DNA of 64,000 bases, taken from assembly GCA_002747175.1 (NCBI GenBank), contig PDTK01000028.1, forward strand, positions 62,001 through 126,000, in the 5' to 3' direction. This document shows positions 47,384 to 56,464 of the stretch, piece after piece. Made by a program: the position numbers and the translations under genes. The notes below the pieces were generated by a model, which saw only the letters and a program-made list of their open reading frames with translations, made no database searches and was not told where the DNA came from. The stretch's first letter is position 1, and each line of letters begins with the position of its first letter. The stretch comes from Deltaproteobacteria bacterium. Its GTDB lineage: Bacteria; Desulfobacterota; Desulfobacteria; Desulfobacterales; Desulfosarcinaceae.

Positions 47384-47770
47384 TCATAAAATACCCAAAG
47401 AAAAATCTTTAATAATCTTCATTTGGCGATTAAAATTATTATGAAGTATACTTAGGTCATAATATTTTCTTTCAATGGATGCATTTCTATTGATATTTTC
47501 TTGATTTTTTTTACCGAAGTCTATTTTGAAATAATCTTGAATTTTGATTATTACACCATCTAAATGGTCGCGTATATCTTCAAAATTGAAAGTTAAAAAA
47601 TTTTCTTTTACAAACCTAACTGAGGCTGAGAATCTATTCCAATCGATATTCGACAAAAATTCATTTTTTATCTTATTTATGTGAAGATATCTTTCAAATG
47701 ATTTTCTATAATCAGAATATTCTCTAATAATAAAGAAGCAATCTATCTGACGTTCAATTAATTTAGACAA
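47384..47770 (-). CDS. Small protein resembling a sulfotransferase C-terminal fragment
   Basis: A 128-residue charged protein: CFFIIREYSDYRKSFERYLH could be the 3'-phosphate region of a sulfotransferase, and FNFEDIRDHLDGVIIKIQDY with FKIDFGKK resembles the later FED loop and C-terminal helix. No P-loop equivalent is present, so it would be a 5'-truncated gene. The resemblance is weak. It lies in the most AT-rich stretch of the window next to the broken gtrA. Confidence 0.4.
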   Translation of the reverse strand: MSKLIERQIDCFFIIREYSDYRKSFERYLHINKIKNEFLSNIDWNRFSASVRFVKENFLTFNFEDIRDHLDGVIIKIQDYFKIDFGKKNQENINRNASIERKYYDLSILHNNFNRQMKIIKDFSLGIL

Positions 47771-47829
47771 TGCGTTTTTGTTAAAAATATATTGAAGTTT
47801 TTTTCATTATTAAACCTGAATTCAGCCCA

Positions 47830-48753
47830 TCATTCTCTTTTCGCCAACCCAATTCCACTCTTTCCGTAACCGTTTCCATTATATAGCATATAAAGAATAC
47901 CTTTGTGTTTGAATACGAATGGGTATTCAATCATTTCCGAATCCCATCCTGATCTTGAAATATCAATACCGACTGATTCCAATGCCAATTCCCATTTTAC
48001 CCCATTTATACTAAAAGCATGACCTATTCGATAGGTTTGTCCACTCCCATCGCGATAGGAAAACCACATTTCATATTTTCCATTGGCATGTTTTATGACT
48101 GTTGGCCTTGAAAATGCCTGCGCCTTGCCGATTTCGTAAGGAATGGCGGTGCCTTTACGTTTCCAATGATGTCCGTCCATAGACGAAGCAAAATTAATGA
48201 CATGCAGCATTTCTCCGTTACCCGCATCCCACGTTTTTGTAGAACCGTACCACATGTCGTAGGTACCATTTAGATGATCTACCACCCATGGATATGAAAG
48301 GCTTATCGGATCCTTATCGTTAATATCGATAAAAGGCAAATAACCATCTATTACCAATGAGAAATCGGACTTTACAACAAGCCTGCCAATAGAACCTCGC
48401 CAGTGCCCTCTTTTTGGTATATACCACCCCATAAAAAGCATGTATGTTATGCCATCTACTTCATAGCAGTTGCCAATACTGACTCCGTCGGCATAAAAAC
48501 AATCGTTATCGCCATGTTGGAAAAATGGTTGATTATGATCTTTAATGACTTCGCGGCTAACGATATCGATATCAACGGCACTCACGGATGAGCGATTCTT
48601 TTCGTCTCTTCCGCTGAAAAAAATACGAAAAACATCTTTTTCCAGATGGATGGGCAGGGGGTTTGCCGCATGTGTTATTAGTTTGGGATGTCTTCCATTG
48701 ACAGGCGGGCAGTAGAGTAATCCAAGCTTTTCCCATTTTTTAAAGGTGTTCAT
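47830..48753 (-). CDS. Five-bladed beta-propeller, GH43/68-like protein
   Basis: A 307-residue protein with propeller-type repeats: FRIFFSGRDEKNRSSVSAVD, YMLFMGWYIPKRGHWRGSIG, YDMWYGSTKTWDAGNGEMLH, YEMWFSYRDGSGQTYRIGHA and YMLYNGNGYGKSGIGLA. These match the glycosidase-related fold seen in GH43 and in uncharacterised proteins of O-antigen clusters. There is no signal peptide, so it acts in the cytoplasm, where a hydrolase is unexpected. Its ATG overlaps the PglD-like stop by four bases. It may be a sugar transferase or phosphorylase-like enzyme. Confidence 0.75.
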   Translation of the reverse strand: MNTFKKWEKLGLLYCPPVNGRHPKLITHAANPLPIHLEKDVFRIFFSGRDEKNRSSVSAVDIDIVSREVIKDHNQPFFQHGDNDCFYADGVSIGNCYEVDGITYMLFMGWYIPKRGHWRGSIGRLVVKSDFSLVIDGYLPFIDINDKDPISLSYPWVVDHLNGTYDMWYGSTKTWDAGNGEMLHVINFASSMDGHHWKRKGTAIPYEIGKAQAFSRPTVIKHANGKYEMWFSYRDGSGQTYRIGHAFSINGVKWELALESVGIDISRSGWDSEMIEYPFVFKHKGILYMLYNGNGYGKSGIGLAKRE

Positions 48754-49421
48754 ATATTTTTAACTTTAGAGCTGCTAATTACTGCGGGTTGGCTAGCCTT
48801 TCCAATGTAAACACTTTTTGCCTCTGCATCCCCAAGCAGCAAGGTACCTGCTCCAATCACACATTTTTTTCCGATGCGGATATGGTCACGAAGCGTTGCA
48901 TTTACACCGATAAAACACTGCTCGTCGATTTCAACCCCCCCAGACACAACCACATGCGACGCAATGAAACAATGGTCTTTAATGATGGAGTGGTGCCCAA
49001 TATGATTGCCACTCCATAGTGTAACGTTATTTCCAATCTTCACAAAAGGCTGAATCGTGTTGTCTTCGAAGATAAAACAATTTTCACCGAAACACCCATT
49101 GTTCATAATTGTTGCACGTGAACTGATGAAGCTTGCCAAACGATATCCTATGGCTTTAGCGGCAAGGTATTTTTCTTTGCGAATTGAGTTTAGTTTTGAG
49201 TAACTCAAGGCAACAAAAAAGTCATTATCCTTCGGTGGGAAAGAAGTTGTAATCTCTTCAAATGGAATAACGGGCAAGCCACAAAAATGATTATCCGTGA
49301 GATATGCTTTATCAACTGTAAATGCCACAACCTCATATTCGGAATCTGTGCTGAAGTAAAAATGGGCAAGTTCTCCAATGTCGCCGGAGCCAAAGATGAC
49401 GAGTCTCTTTTTCATAAACAT
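48750..49421 (-). CDS. PglD-like sugar O/N-acyltransferase
   Basis: An N-terminal Rossmann-like part binds the sugar nucleotide (VIFGSGDIGELAHFYF). A left-handed beta-helix of hexapeptide repeats follows (IGNNVTLWSGNHIGHHSIIK, IASHVVVSGGVEIDEQCFIG, IGKKCVIGAGTLLLGDA), with the catalytic His in NHIGHHS. At 223 residues it is the PglD/NeuD type. It likely acylates an amino sugar, possibly the 4-amino sugar made by the WecE-like enzyme. Confidence 0.88.
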   Translation of the reverse strand: MFMKKRLVIFGSGDIGELAHFYFSTDSEYEVVAFTVDKAYLTDNHFCGLPVIPFEEITTSFPPKDNDFFVALSYSKLNSIRKEKYLAAKAIGYRLASFISSRATIMNNGCFGENCFIFEDNTIQPFVKIGNNVTLWSGNHIGHHSIIKDHCFIASHVVVSGGVEIDEQCFIGVNATLRDHIRIGKKCVIGAGTLLLGDAEAKSVYIGKASQPAVISSSKVKNI

Positions 49422-50047
49422 TTCCTTATTATCAGGGTGAACTCGTAGAGTCCGTAGTCATGCAACAAAGCCACGTTTTTTGAATATCGCTTTTTACAAA
49501 AATCGAACAACGTACATGGATCAGCATAATGAAGGTAATCCCGCATCTTAGATTTATCCGAGTAGACCGTAAGGCAGTTGAATGCAAAACCACTTCGACT
49601 GGTGTGGTCGAGAATATCCAGTGTTGATTCTATGTAGTTTCGCCATTCTATTTCCGAACGTTTTTGGCGAACATTGAAAATACCACTGGCGATCCCATAA
49701 TCAGCGACCTGGTCGGGTTTATTGTCCAATGTAAACCGCGCATTTGGTTTGTTCCCATACCGCATTTGTGCACTCTGAATCATTGCCTTGGACACATCAA
49801 TACCAGAATAAAAAAAACGATCATAATTTTTGCTAAGGTGTTCATACAATGCCCCGTAGCCACATCCAAGATCGTTTAGTGAAAAGTCACCACGTTTATT
49901 AATGACTTTTGAAAGCTGTAAAAAACGCAGGTTTTGGCTTTCTTCACCATTCCAATCAACACCCAGAGGTGTTTCACCGTACTTTAAAAGCTTCTCAGAA
50001 TAGTAGTCGGCGATCTCACGGAGTAAGTTTGTCTTTTTCTCTTGCAT
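49412..50047 (-). CDS. Class I SAM methyltransferase
   Basis: FSLNDLGCGYGALYEHLSKN is motif I and FFYSGIDVSKAMIQSAQMRY the next strand. FNVRQKRSEIEWRNYIESTL is a substrate-side insertion seen in several O-antigen cluster methyltransferases. It has 211 residues. It overlaps the GT2 gene upstream by 32 bases and the PglD-like gene downstream by ten, so all three are coupled. Confidence 0.82.
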   Translation of the reverse strand: MQEKKTNLLREIADYYSEKLLKYGETPLGVDWNGEESQNLRFLQLSKVINKRGDFSLNDLGCGYGALYEHLSKNYDRFFYSGIDVSKAMIQSAQMRYGNKPNARFTLDNKPDQVADYGIASGIFNVRQKRSEIEWRNYIESTLDILDHTSRSGFAFNCLTVYSDKSKMRDYLHYADPCTLFDFCKKRYSKNVALLHDYGLYEFTLIIRKCL

Positions 50048-50957
50048 AGATCTGCTTTATGATAGTGTATGGGCGTCTTTTGGTTTCTGAAAAAATCTTC
50101 GACAGATAAATTCCGACAACGCCAATAAAGGAGATTGTCATTCCGCCTAGCAACCAGATTGACACTATTACTGACGTCCAGCCACTTAATGGTTTGATGA
50201 AGAAAATTCGCTGAATGATGAGGTAGACTGTATAGAGACCGGCAAGCGAGGAAATTGAAACACCGACATAGAAAATACCAACCAGAGGAGCGTTACTGAA
50301 TGAAGTGACGGAGTTAACCAACAAGGACATCTTTCTGCGAAAAGTATAAGTGGTTTTACTATTGGATTTTTTATCTATGATCATTGGACGTTGGATGAAA
50401 CCCGTAATGTGCCAAAGTCCTGCCATGAACACCTCTCGCTCTTGGTGCTGAACAAGGGCATCCACGTAACGTCGACTCATCAAGCGTGCTGTCACGATAC
50501 TCCTAGGCAATGCCAAACCCGTTAAAACTTTGAAGAGGCTGTAGAACCACTCCCCACTCCAGCGTTCAAACAATCCCCCTTTGCGACGTTTTTGGACACC
50601 ATATACAACATCGCAATTATCGGATTTCATCCGCTCAGAAAATGAGATCAGCCACTCAGGCGCTTCCTCCAAATCGCTATCAATTAAGAAAATGTGCTTT
50701 CCCTTGGCATGGGACAAGCCGGTCATCATGGCCTTGTGATGGCCAAAATTACGCGAAAGATCGATCAAAACAACATGTCTGTCATTTTCGGTCAGTTGTT
50801 TGGCAATATCAAGGCTGTTATCTGGAGAGCCATCATTAACCAAAACGATCTCATAATCATCACCTGCATACTGTCGGGCAACGGCACTGGATCGTCGGTA
50901 GAACTCGGCAATGTAGTTTGCCGATTGGTAGAGTGTGGCAACAATGGAAAGATTCAT
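50016..50957 (-). CDS. Polyprenyl-phosphate glycosyltransferase (GT2, ArnC/GtrB type)
   Basis: [20 protein letters not shown] opens the GT2 fold, [18 protein letters not shown] binds nucleotide, and [18 protein letters not shown] is the metal site. Two C-terminal membrane helices ([20 protein letters not shown] and [20 protein letters not shown]) are the GtrB/ArnC hallmark. It loads a sugar onto undecaprenyl phosphate for periplasmic transfer; the broken gtrA nearby would have been a natural partner. Confidence 0.9.
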   Translation of the reverse strand: MNLSIVATLYQSANYIAEFYRRSSAVARQYAGDDYEIVLVNDGSPDNSLDIAKQLTENDRHVVLIDLSRNFGHHKAMMTGLSHAKGKHIFLIDSDLEEAPEWLISFSERMKSDNCDVVYGVQKRRKGGLFERWSGEWFYSLFKVLTGLALPRSIVTARLMSRRYVDALVQHQEREVFMAGLWHITGFIQRPMIIDKKSNSKTTYTFRRKMSLLVNSVTSFSNAPLVGIFYVGVSISSLAGLYTVYLIIQRIFFIKPLSGWTSVIVSIWLLGGMTISFIGVVGIYLSKIFSETKRRPYTIIKQIYAREKDKLTP

Positions 50958-51649
50958 GAACTCACATACCTCATGAAATTTCCTGCATCTTTACCGCAGT
51001 TGAATAAAAGGTCCACTATCGTAACACCGTGTTCAAAGGCTCCCCACAGTTGCGGATATTCAGGATACCCATCATAGTCAAACCAACTAAGTTTGATGCC
51101 ATGTACTGCAAACAATTGATCCTCAATATAATCTTTTGCTGCTGGTCCGGAAATATACTCGTCGGCGCCGGATTGAATGCAGATGTCAACGAGGCGCTCA
51201 GTTCTACCGCTTTTAATCTTGTAATCCCAAGAGTTACTTAGGATTGAATCGATATTCAGGTAACAACATATTTCTTCTATCAACCGTCGATTTAATTGGG
51301 ACAAGTGAGTGTAGGTTTTGCTGCAATAAATTGGCTCCAGCAACTCAGAAATTTCGTTGAAGTAATTTGAACGGCGATAGTTCTGGATCAAAGAACGCCA
51401 GTGTGAAACAGCCCAACTGTTCCCATCTATTTCAGTATCTTTGATTTTTTGATGATATTTACCTGCCACCTTAACTGGCACGGTCAACCATTGCAGGCCT
51501 TGGGGCGTCTTGATCTTGTTACGATTCCTCCAATCCCTGCGAGTATACTGCATATCATCGTATAGGATGAACTCATCCACATAGGCAATTAAATCGAAAT
51601 AGCCTTTCCATGGGATGTAGTTGGATTGCACAATGGCAACCTTTTTCAT
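50954..51649 (-). CDS. WbqC-like family protein
   Basis: The N-terminus [20 protein letters not shown] and [20 protein letters not shown] is the WbqC-family signature, followed by [16 protein letters not shown] and [15 protein letters not shown]. It has 231 residues. Members occur in O-antigen clusters and are thought to act on amino sugars, but activity is not well defined. It overlaps the GT2 gene by four bases (ATGA). Confidence 0.9.
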   Translation of the reverse strand: MKKVAIVQSNYIPWKGYFDLIAYVDEFILYDDMQYTRRDWRNRNKIKTPQGLQWLTVPVKVAGKYHQKIKDTEIDGNSWAVSHWRSLIQNYRRSNYFNEISELLEPIYCSKTYTHLSQLNRRLIEEICCYLNIDSILSNSWDYKIKSGRTERLVDICIQSGADEYISGPAAKDYIEDQLFAVHGIKLSWFDYDGYPEYPQLWGAFEHGVTIVDLLFNCGKDAGNFMRYVSS

Positions 51650-51718
51650 AATTTTCTATCCGTCGTAGTTAATCAATATTTTTAATGAGTCTAAAAAAGA
51701 ATCAGGTTTCTTTTTACA

Positions 51719-53944
51719 CTACAGTGCCAGGGGTACTTGACCAGACAAACCTTTACCTTCAAGCAGTTGTCTGGCGATTTGGGCGTGACGGTGATCCGGT
51801 TGAATCTTCAGGAATCGATTGAGGTAGTTACGCCACTGAGATTCATTGATTTGATTTGCCACGGCGTTCATTGAAGTCATCGCGGCTGTCGATTTTTCAT
51901 TGCGATTCGATAAACGTTGTTGTTCGACCTGAAATGCAATGACGCCTGCATTATAAAGTGCATCTGCGTAAAGTGGTTGCAGTACCAAAAGAGATTTCAA
52001 CTGCTGCAATGCATCCTGCAGACGCCCTTCCTTAATAAATTCCCTGCACTGCCAATTTCGCAAACGGACCAGGGCCAATGCAACTTTCGGGGTCATTTCC
52101 AGATCAATATTCCCTAAAAGATCCAGTGCTTCACCGTATTGGCCGGCATGGTAGGCTTCGATTCCTTCCTGCATGCGTGTGCAGTTCGCCAGGACAATAT
52201 CGGTTCCATAATGCCGGTGGAAGCGGCGCTTCATCATCTCCAGAATATGCCGGGAGGTTTGCGGATCCTCAAGGTTCAATGCCATGTAAAAACACAGCCT
52301 CGCCTGAAACAGATTGCGCACGTTATCGAATCGCCGGGGATCGTCCGAGCGGTAATCATGCTTGAATTCGGAGTCAGTTGGTACAAAAACCATTGCCACA
52401 GGACCATAAAAAACCGGCTTCCATTTATCTGAAACGAGAAATTTGATTATCGGGCTTTGAGAAGATATATAGTCTACGACCGCGAAATCGAATGGGTATC
52501 TGCTGTGGAATTTTTCAATCGGGGTATCTCCGTCGTTGAACCCATAATATTCATTATACCAGTCTATAAAAGGAAAGTAACGGGCGTCAAAAAACACTTT
52601 TTGCCCGGGATAAAGATCCCAAAGCAGGTATCCGCCGGTGTTGTAGCTATTGTACATTCGACTGCCCGGGCGTTGTTTTTTAACAAAATCACTGGCCTGA
52701 ACCGGATTGAAGTAGCCGATCCCAAAGCCCAAATATCTTGTAGCAAAGGGCCTGTATGCAGCTTCGTAGACAGCTCTTCCGGACAGGAAAAGGAAACCCA
52801 ATACAAGGCAAAATTGAACAACAAACTTGATTTTATTCCACCTGGGCCATTCAATTTTGTGCAGCACATAGATCATGCTCAAGGCCCAAAAAGGTGGCCA
52901 GAAAAATGAAGTCCGGTGAAATTGGGCAGCCAGCCAGCACAAAAAGCCGTTGAGAATCAACAGCGACCAATCCATGGATCGGTATCGCAACCAATAGTAA
53001 CCGAACAGCCCCACGGTGGATGCCGACATAATGATCCAAAACTGGTCGGAGTGCGTCAACCGAAGTCTAGGGTCAAAGATGGTGAGGTAGGCGGCAACCG
53101 TTTTAAGCGCGTCATCACCCTGGGAAAACCTTTCCGCTATGTGTAACAGATAGTCCAACCCGTATGGCGTAATCAAACATGCCGCCACACTTAAAAAAGT
53201 TGCTATCAAAAAATAGTGCAGTGTACGTTTGTCCAAAGCGGTTGAAACTTTTCTCCATGTATTGATCGCTTCTCCACATGCCATCAAGCATAGAGTCACC
53301 AAACCGAAAACGAACACCCCATGGGTATTCACCCACAACAAAAACAACGCGGGAAGCAAAAAAAACGCACGTCCCGGCTGCTTTTTCCAGATCCCGGCTT
53401 TAACCGAAAAATAAACCACGGTCATCAGAACGAAAAACAACAACGAAAACAATTCAGGCTTCAAAAATGTTCCGGGCATCAATGCAAGTAAACAAACCGT
53501 TAGTATAAGCCATGTAGTTGTTTTTCTGCCTTGTTTTAATTTAAACGCCGTCCACCATAAAAGTGATAGTGCAGTCGCCAGCAGCACGTACCGCATTGCA
53601 AACAACAAGGGTAGACCACCCAGTTTAAACAGACCATACAAGAACAAACTGCCCATCCAGGTGCAGTAAATGGCATCATTTCTTGCCGGTGTCCACGAGT
53701 ATATACTGTGGTCTGGTATCAAGGTTTGATTTTCAACCATGTATTCGGCATATTTCAAATGAAAAAAAAGATCGCTGTCCTTGACCGGTTCCGCAAACCT
53801 CAATGCCAAGGTAACGAGCAATAAAAGCAGCAACAGTTTATAGCCATGCCGAATCATTATCTTTACCAATGGATGGGGATCCGCTTCAGTAGAACATGCC
53901 TTGGTCTGTTTGAGCTTTTTCACTTTGTCATGGCCTTTTTTCAT
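51719..53944 (-). CDS. Large membrane protein, PMT/GT-C-like, with TPR tail
   Basis: About ten hydrophobic helices span residues 30-440. The first periplasmic loop has FAEPVKDSDLFFHLKYAEYM, an acidic pair as in GT-C glycosyltransferases that use lipid-linked sugars. A soluble region of ~300 residues follows, with helical TPR-type repeats (MQEGIEAYHAGQYGEALDLL, LQQLKSLLVLQPLYADALYN). The length is 741 residues. It may transfer sugar in the periplasm; a polymerase is another option. No conserved catalytic residue can be fixed beyond the acidic loop. Confidence 0.7.
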   Translation of the reverse strand: MKKGHDKVKKLKQTKACSTEADPHPLVKIMIRHGYKLLLLLLLVTLALRFAEPVKDSDLFFHLKYAEYMVENQTLIPDHSIYSWTPARNDAIYCTWMGSLFLYGLFKLGGLPLLFAMRYVLLATALSLLWWTAFKLKQGRKTTTWLILTVCLLALMPGTFLKPELFSLLFFVLMTVVYFSVKAGIWKKQPGRAFFLLPALFLLWVNTHGVFVFGLVTLCLMACGEAINTWRKVSTALDKRTLHYFLIATFLSVAACLITPYGLDYLLHIAERFSQGDDALKTVAAYLTIFDPRLRLTHSDQFWIIMSASTVGLFGYYWLRYRSMDWSLLILNGFLCWLAAQFHRTSFFWPPFWALSMIYVLHKIEWPRWNKIKFVVQFCLVLGFLFLSGRAVYEAAYRPFATRYLGFGIGYFNPVQASDFVKKQRPGSRMYNSYNTGGYLLWDLYPGQKVFFDARYFPFIDWYNEYYGFNDGDTPIEKFHSRYPFDFAVVDYISSQSPIIKFLVSDKWKPVFYGPVAMVFVPTDSEFKHDYRSDDPRRFDNVRNLFQARLCFYMALNLEDPQTSRHILEMMKRRFHRHYGTDIVLANCTRMQEGIEAYHAGQYGEALDLLGNIDLEMTPKVALALVRLRNWQCREFIKEGRLQDALQQLKSLLVLQPLYADALYNAGVIAFQVEQQRLSNRNEKSTAAMTSMNAVANQINESQWRNYLNRFLKIQPDHRHAQIARQLLEGKGLSGQVPLAL

Positions 53945-54013
53945 GGTTTTGGCATGCGTCTTTTAAACTTCGATTTGGATAGTCATGAGAAAACTATCGT
54001 TGCACCGGTGATG

Positions 54014-54829
54014 TTAGTCGTACTTGACCTTGATATCGTCTCTTCTGCGACCCCGGGATGTCTCGATAATGCGTTGCGCATCGATATTACCCAGCGATGA
54101 GGCTTTTTCATATAATTCATTTGCTTTGGCGTCATCCCGGGGCAATCCTCCCTGCCCCCTCTGGTACATACTGGCCAAATGAACCATTGCATCCGTGTTG
54201 TCCTGTTCAATTGCTTTGCGATACCAGTCAACGGCTGCTTCTGCATCGGCAGTTAACCCTCCCTGGCCATGAAAATACATTACCCCCAATGCGTTCTGGG
54301 CCTGGGCGTTTCCCCGTTCTGCCGAACGTTTAAAATAGTCCAAAGCCTTCCGGGCATCCGGCTTGATCCCGTCATCTCCAAGATAATAAATGACACCGGT
54401 AAAATATTGCCCGACGTCGCTTCCCATCCCGGCGGACCGTTCGAACCAATTCAATGCACGCTTGACGTCTTTCTCCAAGCCTGCCAACCCTCGGTAATAC
54501 ATGACACCCAGACGGTTCATCGCATATGCACTGCCCTTGTCGGCAGCCACCGCATACCACATACGGGCCTGGACCATGTCCTTTTCAACGCCATGGATCC
54601 CCTCTTCGTAAAAATGTCCAAGCTGAAACGCGGCCGGAGCAATTCCTTTTTTAGCGTCTTTTTTCAATACTTCCAGGTCAACGCCCCCTTCGGCTTGCAG
54701 TCCGGCCGCAGGCCACAATACAAGCATGACAATCAAAACCTTGAAGATCGCTGGAACGATATTGCAGCCTGATGGCAACAGATTTTTTACGATACCGGCC
54801 TTCACCGGGTATGGATATTTCACTTGCAT
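54014..54829 (-). CDS. Exported Sel1-repeat protein
   Basis: A signal peptide (IFKVLIVMLVLWPAAGLQA) precedes five to six Sel1-like repeats of ~36 residues, for example AFQLGHFYEEGIHGVEKDM, AMNRLGVMYYRGLAGLEKDV and AQNALGVMYFHGQGGLTADA. The ATG at 54829 has GGAGGT upstream; the open frame to 54898 is less likely. Sel1 repeats bind partner proteins, so a scaffold role in the periplasm is inferred. It diverges from the TPR gene at 54999, sharing a 169-base spacer. Confidence 0.85.
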   Translation of the reverse strand: MQVKYPYPVKAGIVKNLLPSGCNIVPAIFKVLIVMLVLWPAAGLQAEGGVDLEVLKKDAKKGIAPAAFQLGHFYEEGIHGVEKDMVQARMWYAVAADKGSAYAMNRLGVMYYRGLAGLEKDVKRALNWFERSAGMGSDVGQYFTGVIYYLGDDGIKPDARKALDYFKRSAERGNAQAQNALGVMYFHGQGGLTADAEAAVDWYRKAIEQDNTDAMVHLASMYQRGQGGLPRDDAKANELYEKASSLGNIDAQRIIETSRGRRRDDIKVKYD

Positions 54830-54998
54830 AACACCTCCGATTATGTCATGAAAACAGACTTTCTTGTCAATGGGGTTTGTGTTATTAGCATTAACCAATC
54901 AAATGATCAAATGTTGTTTTCTGGCTCGAAAAAGCTTTCCCCTGTCCCGATAACCATTTAAATTTAAAATATTTATCAAATCAATTCAGGAGTGCTCA

Positions 54999-55976
54999 AT
55001 GAAAAATAAAACAACAACCCCATACATTGTTCTTCTGCTGATTCTGGGATTTGTCACCGCCTTCCCCTTGAGGACTGATGCCCAAACAGCAGAAAGCCAC
55101 TTCAAACAAGGCAGTGACGAAGCGAATGCCGGCAAATTCAACGCGGCCAGGCAATCCTTTGAAAAAGCGATCGAACTGGACCCGACCCTCGCCGGCCAGG
55201 CATACTTCCGCCTGGGGGTCGCCCATGCCCAGAAGCGGCAATTTGAACCCGCCACGGAATATCTGGAAAAGGCAGTCGCGCTCAAGCCAGAAGTACCGAT
55301 GATCCGGATGAATCTGGCCAACACCTATATGGCTATCGGGCAATTCGAAAAGGCGACCGACACCTATGTTAAAATGACTCAATTGGAACCGAATACCGCC
55401 TGGCCTCACTATAACCTGGCCAATCTTTACATGCAGCGCGGCATGTACTCTCAGGCGATTGCCTCATTTCAACGGGTTATCGATCTGGATCCGACCAGAT
55501 TTCGTAATGCCTATATGCAAATAGGGTATGCCTATCAGCAAGTCAGAGATTTCAAAATGGCGACAGAGTCCTATAAAAAAGCACTTGCGGCAGACCCGAA
55601 ATCGTTCTCAGCCGCCTACAATATGGGAATCTGCTACTTCCGCATGGTTTTGTTGGACGAGGCCATTGAAGCCAGCAAAAAGGCCATAGCTATCAGACCC
55701 GACAGCGCTGAAGCCATCACCAACCTTGGTCTTGCCTATCAGGCAAAAAAACAGTTCGAAGATGCCGAAGATGCATTTAACAAAGCACTGGCGATCAAAC
55801 CCAATCTGGGTGAGGCTTTTTTTGGTTTGTCCCTGGTTCATAAAGAATTTGGCGATTATGAAAAGGCGTTTTCATTCGCTCAGAAAGCGATTGGTGCGGG
55901 CAAAAAAGTCAGCCCCACATATATAGAAGTCCTGAAAACCGGCATTTCCGAGAAAGCTTCAGACAACAAGTCGTAA
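54999..55976 (+). CDS. Exported TPR protein
   Basis: A signal peptide (YIVLLLILGFVTAFPLRTDA) is followed by about seven tetratricopeptide repeats: FKQGSDEANAGKFNAARQSF, AYFRLGVAHAQKRQFEPATE, PHYNLANLYMQRGMYSQAIA, AYNMGICYFRMVLLDEAIEA, AITNLGLAYQAKKQFEDAED and AFFGLSLVHKEFGDYEKAFS. GGAG lies eight bases before the ATG. It has 325 residues. TPRs mediate protein contacts; partners are unknown. It is the only plus-strand gene in this part of the window. Confidence 0.88.
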   Translation: MKNKTTTPYIVLLLILGFVTAFPLRTDAQTAESHFKQGSDEANAGKFNAARQSFEKAIELDPTLAGQAYFRLGVAHAQKRQFEPATEYLEKAVALKPEVPMIRMNLANTYMAIGQFEKATDTYVKMTQLEPNTAWPHYNLANLYMQRGMYSQAIASFQRVIDLDPTRFRNAYMQIGYAYQQVRDFKMATESYKKALAADPKSFSAAYNMGICYFRMVLLDEAIEASKKAIAIRPDSAEAITNLGLAYQAKKQFEDAEDAFNKALAIKPNLGEAFFGLSLVHKEFGDYEKAFSFAQKAIGAGKKVSPTYIEVLKTGISEKASDNKS

Positions 55977-56011
55977 ACAACGCCTAACTCGATATATCAT
56001 CGAATCTGCGG

Positions 56012-56458
56012 CTAAAAAGGAGTACCCTTGTCGGGCCGCAGGTCTACAACCCAGTTCCGCCCTTCTTTGGACCAGTGTTCCTTGATCTGGGCACCCGGGA
56101 TCCAGTATCCCATTTGAAACACATCGAATTTTACCGTAACGACCGCATGGGCATGGTCATCCGCCATGTCCATGTCAACAATTGTGGGGTTGCGTAAACG
56201 CGTCTTGAAGCATCGGGACGCAAATGCATCCTGGGACACCATCTTGCGGTAACTGGCAGGCATGCTCATGTATACCGTCAGGCAATCACCGTTCGCTTTG
56301 GCCAGCCAGACTTTCTCGACCTTGCTCCGCAGGACTTCTTCCGGCGGTCTGTTGGGTCGATGGGCACAGGCAGACAGGATCACGAAAAAAATACCGATCA
56401 TCGCCCAGCAACAGGTGATGGGCGGCAATATAGCCGTACGTTGTGTTTTCTTAATCAT
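56012..56458 (-). CDS. Small putative lipoprotein
   Basis: 148 residues with an N-terminal hydrophobic segment ending in the lipobox-like ILSAC, so probably an outer- or inner-membrane lipoprotein. The mature part has LRSKVEKVWLAKANGDCLTV and AHAVVTVKFDVFQMGYWIPG, with an NTF2-like feel (short helices, then a curved sheet), and ends in NWVVDLRP. The family is not recognised. It follows the metallophosphoesterase-like gene by six bases and is probably co-transcribed with it. Confidence 0.65.
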   Translation of the reverse strand: MIKKTQRTAILPPITCCWAMIGIFFVILSACAHRPNRPPEEVLRSKVEKVWLAKANGDCLTVYMSMPASYRKMVSQDAFASRCFKTRLRNPTIVDMDMADDHAHAVVTVKFDVFQMGYWIPGAQIKEHWSKEGRNWVVDLRPDKGTPF

Positions 56459-56464
56459 GTTTTT

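Noticed and set aside
54829..54872. TTGACA and CATAAT on the minus strand as promoter of the Sel1 gene
   Set aside because: Spacing is 19 bases and transcription would begin inside the ribosome binding site, so it is unlikely to be used.
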